Of a DNA stretch of 64,000 nt, positions 25,190 through 33,638 are shown piece by piece. The first letter of the stretch is position 1. Every line of letters begins with the position of its first letter. This DNA is from Mycobacterium sp. OAS707 (GTDB lineage Bacteria > Actinomycetota > Actinomycetes > Mycobacteriales > Mycobacteriaceae), in the NCBI RefSeq assembly GCF_014873705.1, contig NZ_JADBDS010000005.1:1-64000 (forward strand), in the 5' to 3' direction. The notes beneath the pieces are model-generated. The model was not told the DNA's origin, made no database searches, and worked only from the letters and a program-made list of their open reading frames with translations. Both the position numbers and the translations under genes were made by a program.

Positions 25190-25428
25190 GGTTCCTCCTC
25201 GTAGTGCTCTGGGTGACGTCGAGCCTCGTTACCTACATCCCGACCTCTGCCTTCGATGCAGATTGAGGCGTCCCATGAACAGATGATCTGTGCGAACCGT
25301 CGGTGGAACTCCCTCGCGCGCATACCGAATGCCGGGAAGATGTCCTCGTCGTAGCGCACGCCGTGTGGCGTCCAGAGCCGCATGTGCGTCATGACGTCGC
25401 GTTCGAACTGATCGAGTCGTGGGTGCAT
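25186..25428 (-). CDS. Small DUF3263-like protein, translationally coupled to MPT51-like gene
   Basis: An 80-residue protein beginning ATG 25428 (MHPRLDQFERDVM, then RLWTPHG, FPAFGMRAREFHRRF). The LDQFER... and FGM...EFHRRF parts follow the DUF3263 pattern of small actinobacterial proteins. Its TGA overlaps the GTG of the next gene (GTGA), which argues that it is translated. The C-terminal third is charged (RGRDVGNEARRHPEHYEEEP). The function of the family is not known. Confidence 0.6.
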   Translation of the reverse strand: MHPRLDQFERDVMTHMRLWTPHGVRYDEDIFPAFGMRAREFHRRFAQIICSWDASICIEGRGRDVGNEARRHPEHYEEEP

Positions 25429-25454
25429 CTCATCTGCTGTCGCGCCCGGTCGGT

Positions 25455-25955
25455 TCACCGGGGACGCCCGTACACTGCGACGACAACCGTGCGGTCGAGA
25501 CTGTTCGCCGACCAGACCCCCACCTGGTGGTAGGAACAGTCGCGCATGATCGTGAGATAGGCCGGGTTCGAATACCACTGGTTCAACAACTCGATTCCAC
25601 TGATGGCCAGGGCGGGATTGATGGCGACCGTCTCGGCGACCGCACCGGCGTATCCCGCCGCGTCTGCGCGATCCTGCGCGGTGGAGCCGTCTGACCCCAG
25701 GTCGCCGTCGAGTGTCCGGTTGTTGAGTACGTCGTTGGTGTGCCACTCGGCAGCGAGACGCAGTGTCGGGTTCACTGTGACGTCATCGGCACAGTGTTGT
25801 TGCCGGTGAATCGTGTAGATGTTCGTTGCGACACTGTTGTTCAATCGGCTGTTATCGGCCGCAGCGGTGGGTATGGCAGCTTGACTGCCCGCCAGCATTA
25901 GCGACAGCAGCATTGCCGCACGGCCGCACCGTAAGTGGGTTCGTCGGTGGGTCAT
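25455..25955 (-). CDS. Secreted CAP-domain protein
   Basis: A 166-residue protein from ATG 25955, which overlaps the preceding stop (ATGA). A signal peptide (RCGRAAMLLSLMLAGSQAAIPTAAA) precedes a short CAP/SCP-like domain: IYTIHRQQH, LRLAAEWHTNDVLNN (the CAP His), YAGAVAETVAINP (CAP Glu) and WYSNPAYLTIMRD. Two Cys probably pair. CAP proteins bind lipids or act in the envelope. In this operon it may aid the Mce importer. Confidence 0.8.
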   Translation of the reverse strand: MTHRRTHLRCGRAAMLLSLMLAGSQAAIPTAAADNSRLNNSVATNIYTIHRQQHCADDVTVNPTLRLAAEWHTNDVLNNRTLDGDLGSDGSTAQDRADAAGYAGAVAETVAINPALAISGIELLNQWYSNPAYLTIMRDCSYHQVGVWSANSLDRTVVVAVYGRPR

Positions 25956-26563
25956 CGCGGCTCGAATCCCGAGATAAGCCAATGCCCGTCAACCTTTTCG
26001 AGGCTTATTTCGACGACCGAGGCGGTATCGGTGGGGACGTCGTTGCCGACCGTCACCGTCTGGTTCACGAAGACCATGACCTTCGCCTTGTCCGCCGATG
26101 CCGACACCGACGAGCCGGCGGGCACGGTGGCGTTGGCGGAAATTCGCTTCTGTTTGGCGCCGGGTATCACGACGTCGTGGACGAGTGAGAGATAGGAGTC
26201 GCGAAAGGAGCCGGTGAGACGGTCACTTGCGGCGTTTAGCTTCGTTTCGGCAGTGTCGGGGGTGTAGGAAAGCAAGTCAATCGTGGCTTCGGTTGCCATC
26301 TGCACTGATTGCGCGCGAACTCGTTCAGTCTCTGCCGCGACGGCGTGCTGATATTTGAAGTATCCGGCTGCACCGGTCAGGGCCAGGCTCAATATCGATA
26401 GCGCTGCATAGCCGGCCAGTCGCGATAGACGGCGCCGCGGCTGATTAACCTCGTCGAGCGCTGCGGCGTTCGTGCTTTGCGGCCCGTCAGTCGACACTTC
26501 GCCGGGATCGACATCCTCCGCCGGGTCGACAACTCCGGTCGGGTCGGAGTCGTGGCCGGTCAT
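25952..26563 (-). CDS. Mce-associated membrane protein
   Basis: A 203-residue bitopic protein: acidic N-terminus (~1-60), one TM (AALSILSLALTGAAGYF), then a SnoaL/NTF2-like outer domain (AETERVRAQSVQMATEATIDLLSYTPDTAE ... GSFRDSYLSLVHDVVIPGAKQ). This order is the Mam family found after mceF in mce operons; members stabilise Mce complexes. It overlaps both neighbours by 4 bp. Confidence 0.85.
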   Translation of the reverse strand: MTGHDSDPTGVVDPAEDVDPGEVSTDGPQSTNAAALDEVNQPRRRLSRLAGYAALSILSLALTGAAGYFKYQHAVAAETERVRAQSVQMATEATIDLLSYTPDTAETKLNAASDRLTGSFRDSYLSLVHDVVIPGAKQKRISANATVPAGSSVSASADKAKVMVFVNQTVTVGNDVPTDTASVVEISLEKVDGHWLISGFEPR

Positions 26564-27246
26564 GGAACGAACTCCACGTTCGAGACTTTCATCTCATCTC
26601 CTTGTTTCTTCACCGTGATCCGCATCCGCCACGAGCGCGGCGCCGCCTCAGGCGACCCTTGAAGCGTCGTCTTGACGTTCACTGCGACGAGAATCTGCGC
26701 TTGGTCACCGGATGTGGACTCGAGGCCGGCCTCAGAAATTGTTCCGACCGACTTGGATTTGGTTTGCTTGACGACTTCGATGAAGGGCTGCGATCGGCGC
26801 GCGAAGTCGTCGTAGAACGTTCCCGACGCTGACGCCAGGATGCGCTCGACGTCGGCATCGGCGTGCTGCCAGTCGATTGTGGTGAGGTTGAGCGCTCCTT
26901 GTCGGGCGACCTCGACGAATTGGGCCGTCTGTGCGGCCGCCCGCCGCGATTCGGTTGCCTGGTACCCCAGCCACCCGACCAGACAGGACAGCGCGATCAC
27001 GATTGCCACGCCCGCCGCGATGAGCTGTTTACGTACGGTCCAGCTGCTCCGAAATGGCGGCCGGTCTTCAGAGGCGGAGGCGGTCGTGTTCCTCGCTTCA
27101 TCGCTGGGCTCGACATCGGGGGCGTCATCGTCGGCTGCCGGGATGCTCTCGGCGGCGTCGCCGGCGCGCGGCTGATCTGCCGGAAGGTCATGTGGCCCGG
27201 TTGGCGCGGCCAGCGTGTTCCCTGGCGCGTTTCGAATGACGGCCAT
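26560..27246 (-). CDS. Mce-associated membrane protein
   Basis: A 228-residue paralogue of the following gene, with an acidic N-terminal tail (~1-75), a TM (KQLIAAGVAIVIALSCLVGWLGY) and an outer domain with RQGALNLTTIDWQHADADVERILASASGTFYDDF. It starts at ATG 27246, just 6 bp after mceF. It belongs to the Mce transporter accessory set. Confidence 0.85.
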   Translation of the reverse strand: MAVIRNAPGNTLAAPTGPHDLPADQPRAGDAAESIPAADDDAPDVEPSDEARNTTASASEDRPPFRSSWTVRKQLIAAGVAIVIALSCLVGWLGYQATESRRAAAQTAQFVEVARQGALNLTTIDWQHADADVERILASASGTFYDDFARRSQPFIEVVKQTKSKSVGTISEAGLESTSGDQAQILVAVNVKTTLQGSPEAAPRSWRMRITVKKQGDEMKVSNVEFVP

Positions 27247-27252
27247 CAGTGG

Positions 27253-28713
27253 TCAGTGTCCTTTCGGCGGTACGAGGAGGTCTTGCCATGTGCCGGGTGA
27301 TTTGGCTGTTCCGGCGAGATTCGCTTGCGTGTACTGGCGTCCGTCTGGGCCGGTGTAAGTGCCGGTGGCCGGGTCGTACTGAGCAACGGCTATCGGCGCC
27401 GGTGGCGGTTCCGCCGGCCCCGCCGGTATCGGTGGGATGCCGGGGAGCGTGGGCGGTACCGGCTGCCCCGATAACGTGGCGTTCGGATCGCCCTTCCAAT
27501 TGAATCCGTCGTTCAGCGGGACGTACTGCTCGTCGCTCTCGCACATCTCGACGGTCGGTGCTCGCTTGCCCGGACGGGTCTCACATGGAAGGTTCCGCAC
27601 GCCGCGCACATTGAACATCGAGTCCTGCGGGATTCGGCAGTAACGGTCGCCTGCGGGCCGCTCCGGGTAGTCAACCTCGCTCATCGACCGCATCTGTTGG
27701 GCCGGAAGGTATCCCGTCGTACACGGCGGCGGCAGATTCACATTGAGATTGAAGGACAGGTATGTACCGCGGTAGGCGGGCGGTGCGTCGCGGTTGGCCA
27801 AACCGGACCCTTGCAGCATTTCCATCGCCGGGGTGACGAGGACAAGTAGCTGCTCGAGGTTGTTTCGGTACACGACCGCGACGTTGGTGAGGCTGGTCAA
27901 GTTGGCCAGCACGATTGGCAGGCTGGGTTGGAGTCGATCGAGAAGCTGGCGGGCGGCATCGGCGGCCGCCGGCCCATTGTCGAGGAGGCCTCGGACGGCG
28001 TTGTCGTTACGTGCGAGGGATCCGGTGACCGTGGCTAGGTGGGAGGCCCACGCCTGGATCGAGTCGGCCGTGTCGGTCTGTGTGTCGAGGAGCGGCTTCG
28101 ATTGGTCGACCACCGTCGTCAAAGCGTCGAGATTCGTACGTGCATCTATCGCCAGATCCGAAGTCCCCTTGACGATTCGGGAGAGTTCGGGACCGAGCCC
28201 GCCGACCGCGGTGTACGCCTCGTCGATCGCGGTCTTGAGTTCGCCGTGTGGGATCGCTTGCAGGCCTGCGTTGGTGGTGTCGAGCAGTGAGTTGATGTCG
28301 GCAGGCACGGTAGTGCGATCGACGGGGATCACATCACCGTTCTTCAGCATCGGGCCTGCCCCGCTTTGAGGCACTAATTCGATGAACTGCTCACCGATCG
28401 CATTCGTGCTATGCACCTGAGCTTGCAGGTCGGCCGGAATTTTGACGTCGGAGTCCAAGGAGAGTACGGCGTCCACTCCGGTCGGACTGAGGCGAACTGT
28501 TGCGATTCTGCCCACCTCGGTTCCGCGGTATGTGACATTGCCGCTGGCGTACAGCCCCGCCGCGGCAGGCAGGTTTACCGTCACCTCGTATCGTCCGGCG
28601 CCGAACAGCAGTGCGGGAAGCCCGATGAACTTGAAAGCCATTACGCCGCCGGCGATGAGTGTGATCGCCGCGAAGAACGCGAGTTGGCGTTGGACCCGTT
28701 TGGTCAGATGCAT
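27253..28713 (-). CDS. mceF: Mce-family protein MceF
   Basis: A 486-residue protein. N-terminal TM (LAFFAAITLIAGGVMAF), MCE domain (~40-120: AGLYASGNVTYRGTEVGRI, IGEQFIELV), a helical region for the periplasmic needle (~130-300), a Cys-containing C-terminal domain (PPPCTTGYLPAQQM, RYCRIPQDSMFNVRG, LPCETRPGKRAP) and a proline-rich tail with the GTYTGPDGRQY motif typical of MceF/MceD tails. It forms part of the hexameric lipid-import tunnel through the envelope. Sixth mce gene of the operon. Confidence 0.9.
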   Translation of the reverse strand: MHLTKRVQRQLAFFAAITLIAGGVMAFKFIGLPALLFGAGRYEVTVNLPAAAGLYASGNVTYRGTEVGRIATVRLSPTGVDAVLSLDSDVKIPADLQAQVHSTNAIGEQFIELVPQSGAGPMLKNGDVIPVDRTTVPADINSLLDTTNAGLQAIPHGELKTAIDEAYTAVGGLGPELSRIVKGTSDLAIDARTNLDALTTVVDQSKPLLDTQTDTADSIQAWASHLATVTGSLARNDNAVRGLLDNGPAAADAARQLLDRLQPSLPIVLANLTSLTNVAVVYRNNLEQLLVLVTPAMEMLQGSGLANRDAPPAYRGTYLSFNLNVNLPPPCTTGYLPAQQMRSMSEVDYPERPAGDRYCRIPQDSMFNVRGVRNLPCETRPGKRAPTVEMCESDEQYVPLNDGFNWKGDPNATLSGQPVPPTLPGIPPIPAGPAEPPPAPIAVAQYDPATGTYTGPDGRQYTQANLAGTAKSPGTWQDLLVPPKGH

Positions 28714-28715
28714 GT

Positions 28716-29858
28716 CTAGGGTCCTTGATCGGTCCGGTAGGGCGCAAGCAGCGGGTTGCTCGACGTGTACGGGCTGGGGAGCTGTCCGATGGTTCGACCC
28801 CAGCGCAATTCGGCCTCGGTTAGTTTTCCTTCGAAGCGGGTGCCGGTGAGCAGGCTCATGTCGATACGACTCAACGTCAAGTCCGCGATGACAGTGATGT
28901 TGGCGTAGTCACCGCGGAAGTAGTTCGACAGTGTGTCCTTGACCAACGGGAAGGTTGTCAAGACACTCAACGAGTGAGTCAAGGCCGGACCAGCATTGGC
29001 CAAAGACTGCAGTACCGGTCCTAGATCCCGCAGTTCCTGGACGAGATTCCCTTTTGTCTGGTCTACCGAATCCGCTGCCAGGGCACTGAATTTCCCGAGT
29101 TGGTCGACGGCCTCGATCAGATTGTCGCGTTGTTCGTTGACCACTTTCAGCGCGGCGGGGATGGTGTCGAGCGCCTTGTCGACGATCGGCTTTTGAGCTG
29201 CGAACTTGCCTGTCAGGCGGTTGAGGCTGTCGGTGGCTGCGATGATGTCGTCGGTCTGTTCGTTGACTTGGCTGGTGAACACGTCGAGCTGTGTCAGCAG
29301 GCTGCGCACATCGTTTTCGCGGCCCCCGAAGGCGGTGGTCAATGCCCGGGTGATGTCCTCGACGCGCCCGAGGCCACCACCGTTGAGCAGTAGCGACGCC
29401 GATGCCAGCGTTTGCTCGGTGGACGGGTAGGCACCGCCGGCGGACAGTGGAATCAACGAGCCGTTGTGTAGCCTGCCGTGTGGCGCCGCGTCCTTGGGCG
29501 GCGACAGTTCTATGTGCAGCGAGCCCAGCAAACTGGTCTGCCCGATCGAGATCGTCGAATTTTCGGGAAGCTCAACGTCGCCGTTGAGTTTGATCGTCAG
29601 CAGTGCGTGCCAGTCTTGACGCTCGATCTTCGTGACGGTACCGACGTTGACGTCGCCGACGCGGACGCGCGAGTTCTGTTGAATGTTGTTGACGTCGGGC
29701 ATTTGAGCCTGGATGGTGAATGAACCTCTTTCGTCGCCTTGTGTGCCCGGTAACGGCAGCGAGTTCATCCCCCGCCACCCGCAGCCTGATGTCAGCACAA
29801 GGATCAGCCCGACCGTGGCCACGGTTCGGCGTGCTGTACGCCAGCAACGTACGTTCAC
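28716..29858 (-). CDS. mceE: Mce-family lipoprotein MceE
   Basis: A 380-residue protein. GTG 29858 has GGAGGTGGATC before it and overlaps the mceD stop. The signal peptide ends in the lipobox LTSGC; a lipid anchor is typical for the E subunit (LprK-like). MCE domain ~45-125 (VRVGDVNVGTV, LLGSLHIELSPP), followed by coiled helices. Subunit of the Mce tunnel. Confidence 0.9.
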   Translation of the reverse strand: MNVRCWRTARRTVATVGLILVLTSGCGWRGMNSLPLPGTQGDERGSFTIQAQMPDVNNIQQNSRVRVGDVNVGTVTKIERQDWHALLTIKLNGDVELPENSTISIGQTSLLGSLHIELSPPKDAAPHGRLHNGSLIPLSAGGAYPSTEQTLASASLLLNGGGLGRVEDITRALTTAFGGRENDVRSLLTQLDVFTSQVNEQTDDIIAATDSLNRLTGKFAAQKPIVDKALDTIPAALKVVNEQRDNLIEAVDQLGKFSALAADSVDQTKGNLVQELRDLGPVLQSLANAGPALTHSLSVLTTFPLVKDTLSNYFRGDYANITVIADLTLSRIDMSLLTGTRFEGKLTEAELRWGRTIGQLPSPYTSSNPLLAPYRTDQGP

Positions 29859-31210
29859 GATCCACCTCCGGGCGGCAGCATGAGTCCGGGCAACCCGGTG
29901 GCTGGGTCAGTGCTCTGGGTGGTCGGCGGGTCGCCCGGCGCGGGTTCGGCTTCTGCCGGTAGTACAGGTCCTGCGCCCATGGGTGTTTGCGACGAGCCGT
30001 CAGCGGGTGCCGCTGTCGGTGCAGGGGTCTGCGGCGGTATGAAGTCCGGGCGCAAACGATCCTCGCTGTAGGTGACTTCGTTGGGCCGTGCGCTGGCTCC
30101 GACGAAGGGGTTGAGTCCGAACGGGAGAAAGTTGTACTGCCGGTTCTTGATGATGGGCGCAAGGTATTGCACGCACAGCTTCGACGACTGTTCGGCGCCT
30201 TGGCGCGACGCCGCCTCAATGGCGCCGCATAGAAACGTGATTGGGTTGCTGAAGTTGTTCATGGCCAACGCCCCGCTGAGGGTGCCTTGGGCCGGTTGAT
30301 AGACGTTGACGGCATTGGAGAGCACCGTGGGGCCGGCGTGCAGCAGCTGTTTGAGGTCGCCGAGCTTCTCGTTGAGTGCCGTCGATACTGACGCGAGTTT
30401 GTCGGTGGTGGTTCCGAGCGCGTCGCGATTCTCGTTTACGAATGCGCTGACATCGGCTACGACGTCGTTGAGGTCGTTGACGGCATTGCCGACCTCGTCT
30501 GGATCGTCGGCGAGCAGGCCGCTGACTGAGGCGAGATTCTGATTCAGCTGTCGGATCAGATCAGTGCTGTCCTGCAGGGCGGTGACGAGCGTCGCGAGGT
30601 TCTTGACACTGGTGAAGGTGTCGGCACTGTGGTCGCCGAGCGCCGAAACCGTTTGGGACAGTTTGATGATCGCGTCGTGGATGGCCGGACCTTGGCCGCG
30701 CAGGTTGTTGGCAGTTGTGCTGACGAACTCGCCGAGAGTACTCACGCCGCCGGGCTCTGTGGGTTTGAGCGTGTCCGAGAGGCGTTGCAGCTGGCCGCGG
30801 AAATCGTCCCATTCCATCGGGACAGCGGTTCGGTTCTCGTCGATGACCGCGTTGTCCTTCAGCGCGGGACCGCTGCGGTATGGGGGCGTCAGTTGGATGG
30901 CCCTGGCCGTCACCAGCGTGGGCGACAGGATCACCGCCTTGACGTCGGCTGGGACTTTGATGGAGTCGTCGATCCAGAATGAGATTTTGACGCGGTCGGG
31001 TTCGGGCTGAATCTTGTCTATGGTGCCGACGTTGACGCCCCTGATGCGTACATCGTCGCCCACGAAGACTCCGTTGCTGTTGGCGAAGTAGGCGACAATG
31101 TGGGTGCGGCCGATTTGGTGGACTGTGCCGATCAGTAGGTAGCTCGCCGCGGCCAGTATCACCACCAGGATCGCCGCGAGGCCGATACGGGCATATCGCT
31201 GTGGTCTCAT
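29855..31210 (-). CDS. mceD: Mce-family protein MceD
   Basis: A 451-residue protein overlapping mceC by ATGA. N-terminal TM (IGLAAILVVILAAASYLLIG), MCE domain (VGDDVRIRGVNVGTIDKI, VTARAIQLTPPY), a long helical section, FLCGAIEAAS and LCVQYLAPI Cys region, and a Pro/Ala/Thr-rich C-terminal tail. Subunit of the tunnel complex. Confidence 0.9.
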   Translation of the reverse strand: MRPQRYARIGLAAILVVILAAASYLLIGTVHQIGRTHIVAYFANSNGVFVGDDVRIRGVNVGTIDKIQPEPDRVKISFWIDDSIKVPADVKAVILSPTLVTARAIQLTPPYRSGPALKDNAVIDENRTAVPMEWDDFRGQLQRLSDTLKPTEPGGVSTLGEFVSTTANNLRGQGPAIHDAIIKLSQTVSALGDHSADTFTSVKNLATLVTALQDSTDLIRQLNQNLASVSGLLADDPDEVGNAVNDLNDVVADVSAFVNENRDALGTTTDKLASVSTALNEKLGDLKQLLHAGPTVLSNAVNVYQPAQGTLSGALAMNNFSNPITFLCGAIEAASRQGAEQSSKLCVQYLAPIIKNRQYNFLPFGLNPFVGASARPNEVTYSEDRLRPDFIPPQTPAPTAAPADGSSQTPMGAGPVLPAEAEPAPGDPPTTQSTDPATGLPGLMLPPGGGS

Positions 31211-32559
31211 CGATTTCCATCCGTGCTGTGGGGTACCGGCTCGCCGGGAGCGGGAACGAACACCGGGCTGGGCGTCGGCAGGGCTGTCTCAGGCGGCCCC
31301 GGGGGTAGCTCGGCGGGGGGTCCAGGCGGTGGACCGCCCGGCGCCGGTGCCGGTTGCGGCTCCCGGTACGGGTAGCAGCCCGGTCCTGGCAGGGGAATGC
31401 CGGGTGGGCCGCATTGCTGGTCGGCCGGATTTCCGGTGATGGCATCGGGCAGCGTCATTCGCGGATCGCCAGCTTGACCGGTACGAGGGAAGGGCACCGG
31501 CAATGGGGGGGTGCCGGGTTGTCCCACCTGCGGGTCGGTGCGCTGGGAAGGCGACAAGGTGTTGGGGTCCAGACCGAGGTCGGAGAAGGCCGCGTCGATG
31601 AACGGCTGCAGAAACTGGCCGGGCAGCAGATTGGCGAGATAGGCCTTGAAGAAGGGGCCCGAGGACACCGCTTCGCCCAGCCCCATCACGTAATTGCGGA
31701 ATCCGGTGATGGATTGCTTGAGTTGGTCGCGTCGGTTGTCGACGATCGTGAGGACCTCGTTTAATTTGTCGAGCGCCGGTTTCAACGTCGTGCGGTTGTC
31801 ACCGATGAATCCGCGGACCTGTTGCGCGAGTGCGGAAACGTTTCCCGATATCTCATCGAGGGCTGCGCTCTGGCTGCGGAGTTGGGTTAGCAGAGCGTTG
31901 GTGTCGTGAATCAATCGGACGATGGTGTCGGTGCGGTCGGCCAGCACGGTGGTGGCTGTGCGGGCGTTCTCGAGCAGACCGCGGAGTTGGTCGTCGCGTT
32001 GATTGATCGTCTGGGAGAAGCGCGCTATCCCTTCCACGGCGAGTTTGAGCTGTGGGGGCGTATCGCGCAGGGTGTCGCTCAGCGTGGATAAGGAGGCCGA
32101 CAGGCCCTTGGTGTCCAGGCCGCTGATCGTGGTGGTGAGATCACCGACGGCATCGGGCAGTTGGTAAGGCGATACGGTGCGCGTGAGCGGAATGGGTTCG
32201 TGTAGTTGCCCTGCGCCGCGTGGGGTCACGTCGACGACCTTGTTGCCGAGCAGGCTGATGGTCTTGATGGCGGCCTCGCTGTTCTCGCCGAGGCGGATAT
32301 CTCCCGATATTCTGAACGTGACCAGGACACCCTCGGGCCGCAGTTGGATGTCGGTGACTTGTCCGGATTTGAAGCCCGACACCTGCACCGGCGCCCCCGA
32401 CGTGAGGCCGCCGAGCTCGGCGAAATACGCCGAATACGTTGTGCCGGAATTGATCAGCGGCAGCTTGTTGAAATTCAGGGCACCGGCACTGAGCAATCCG
32501 ATCACTGCGATACCGACGACACCGATCATCACGAGTTTGCGGTCACTGAGCGGCTTCAT
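31207..32559 (-). CDS. mceC: Mce-family protein MceC
   Basis: A 450-residue protein. The start was set to ATG 32559, which overlaps the mceB stop (ATGA) like the other junctions; GTG 32571 is an alternative. TM (LVMIGVVGIAVIGLLSAGAL), MCE domain (SGAPVQVSGFKSGQVTDI, LLGNKVVDVTPRG), helical region, and a very proline-rich C-terminal tail (~120 residues). Confidence 0.9.
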   Translation of the reverse strand: MKPLSDRKLVMIGVVGIAVIGLLSAGALNFNKLPLINSGTTYSAYFAELGGLTSGAPVQVSGFKSGQVTDIQLRPEGVLVTFRISGDIRLGENSEAAIKTISLLGNKVVDVTPRGAGQLHEPIPLTRTVSPYQLPDAVGDLTTTISGLDTKGLSASLSTLSDTLRDTPPQLKLAVEGIARFSQTINQRDDQLRGLLENARTATTVLADRTDTIVRLIHDTNALLTQLRSQSAALDEISGNVSALAQQVRGFIGDNRTTLKPALDKLNEVLTIVDNRRDQLKQSITGFRNYVMGLGEAVSSGPFFKAYLANLLPGQFLQPFIDAAFSDLGLDPNTLSPSQRTDPQVGQPGTPPLPVPFPRTGQAGDPRMTLPDAITGNPADQQCGPPGIPLPGPGCYPYREPQPAPAPGGPPPGPPAELPPGPPETALPTPSPVFVPAPGEPVPHSTDGNR

Positions 32560-33584
32560 CGTGGAGTGCACCTCCCCGAGTCCTGGCCGGCCACCTTGAT
32601 GTACACCGGTTGTCCGCCCTTTCCGTTCACCTTCAAAAGGAGGTCGCAGAGGTAAAAACTGAAGAAGTCGCCGTAGAGGGCTTGACGATTGAGCATCCGG
32701 TAGGCGTCGGGAAGCGTGTTGAGCAAGTTGTCGAAGTAGTCTTTCTCGCCGAGTATCGCCGAGGAAGTGCGGTCGGCTTCGTTGATCGTGGTCTGCAGCG
32801 GCGGCCGGGCCTGGGTGAGCAGATCGGCGATGGAGCCGGCCGCTGCATTGGCGTAGGCCACGCCGTTGCTCAGGTCCTGTTTGCGGGCTTCCAGGCCGTG
32901 CACCAGGTCCGACAACGAATCGATTGCAGTGCCGAATTGGTCAGCGCGGTCACCGAATGACCCGAGCACGGTGTTGAGGTTGACGATCACCTGGCCGATG
33001 AGTTCGTCTCGGTCCGCCAGTGTGTTGGTAAGTGCGGCAGTCTGAGTGAGGACCGACCCGATGGTTGCGCCTTGGCCTTGGAAAGCCGCGACCAGTTGAC
33101 TTGTCAAGGCATTGACCTGATCGGGTTGCAGCGCCCGGAACAGTGGCCGGAATCCGCCGATGAGCGCGTCGAGATCGAGTGCAGGAGCCGTTCTTTCGAC
33201 CGGAATGGTGCCACCGACCGGAAGTTTCTTTACACCTCCGGTGCCTTCTTCGATCGCCATGTAGCGACCACCGATGAGGTTGTCGTAACGGATGACCGCC
33301 CTGGTGCCCTCGGTGAGGACGACCGAGTCGTCGGTTCCGAACGTGACGGAGACTGAACCATCCCCTCGCACAACGATTTTCTTTACCTTGCCGACCTCGA
33401 CGCCGGCGATGCGAACGAAGTCGCCATTACCCAGCCCGCTGACCGAGGTGAACACCGCGTTGTAGAAACGTTCGTCTTGAAAGCGGAGCTGTGCAAACAC
33501 TGCAACGAGCACGAAGGCTCCGAACAGACTCACCGCTAAAAAGGCCCCGATTCTCAGCAGCAGCCCGGATAGCTTGTGGTGCAA
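32556..33584 (-). CDS. mceB: Mce-family protein MceB
   Basis: A 342-residue protein starting at TTG 33584 with AAGGAG at good spacing. TM (IGAFLAVSLFGAFVLVAVFAQL), MCE domain (GDFVRIAGVEVGKVKKIV, LIGGRYMAIEEG), helices, and a short end with LCDLLLKVNGKGGQPVY, the usual MceB tail with one Cys pair. The 54-bp gap to mceA is the largest inside the mceA-F set. Confidence 0.9.
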   Translation of the reverse strand: MHHKLSGLLLRIGAFLAVSLFGAFVLVAVFAQLRFQDERFYNAVFTSVSGLGNGDFVRIAGVEVGKVKKIVVRGDGSVSVTFGTDDSVVLTEGTRAVIRYDNLIGGRYMAIEEGTGGVKKLPVGGTIPVERTAPALDLDALIGGFRPLFRALQPDQVNALTSQLVAAFQGQGATIGSVLTQTAALTNTLADRDELIGQVIVNLNTVLGSFGDRADQFGTAIDSLSDLVHGLEARKQDLSNGVAYANAAAGSIADLLTQARPPLQTTINEADRTSSAILGEKDYFDNLLNTLPDAYRMLNRQALYGDFFSFYLCDLLLKVNGKGGQPVYIKVAGQDSGRCTPR

Positions 33585-33638
33585 CGTAGTACTCCTTCGG
33601 ACTGATTAGGGCGAGCTCGAGCGCAGCGTGAGCGAAGG

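Noticed and set aside
30561..31445. 294-residue minus-strand frame overlapping mceC/mceD
   Set aside because: Arg/His-rich out-of-frame translation of the mceD region.
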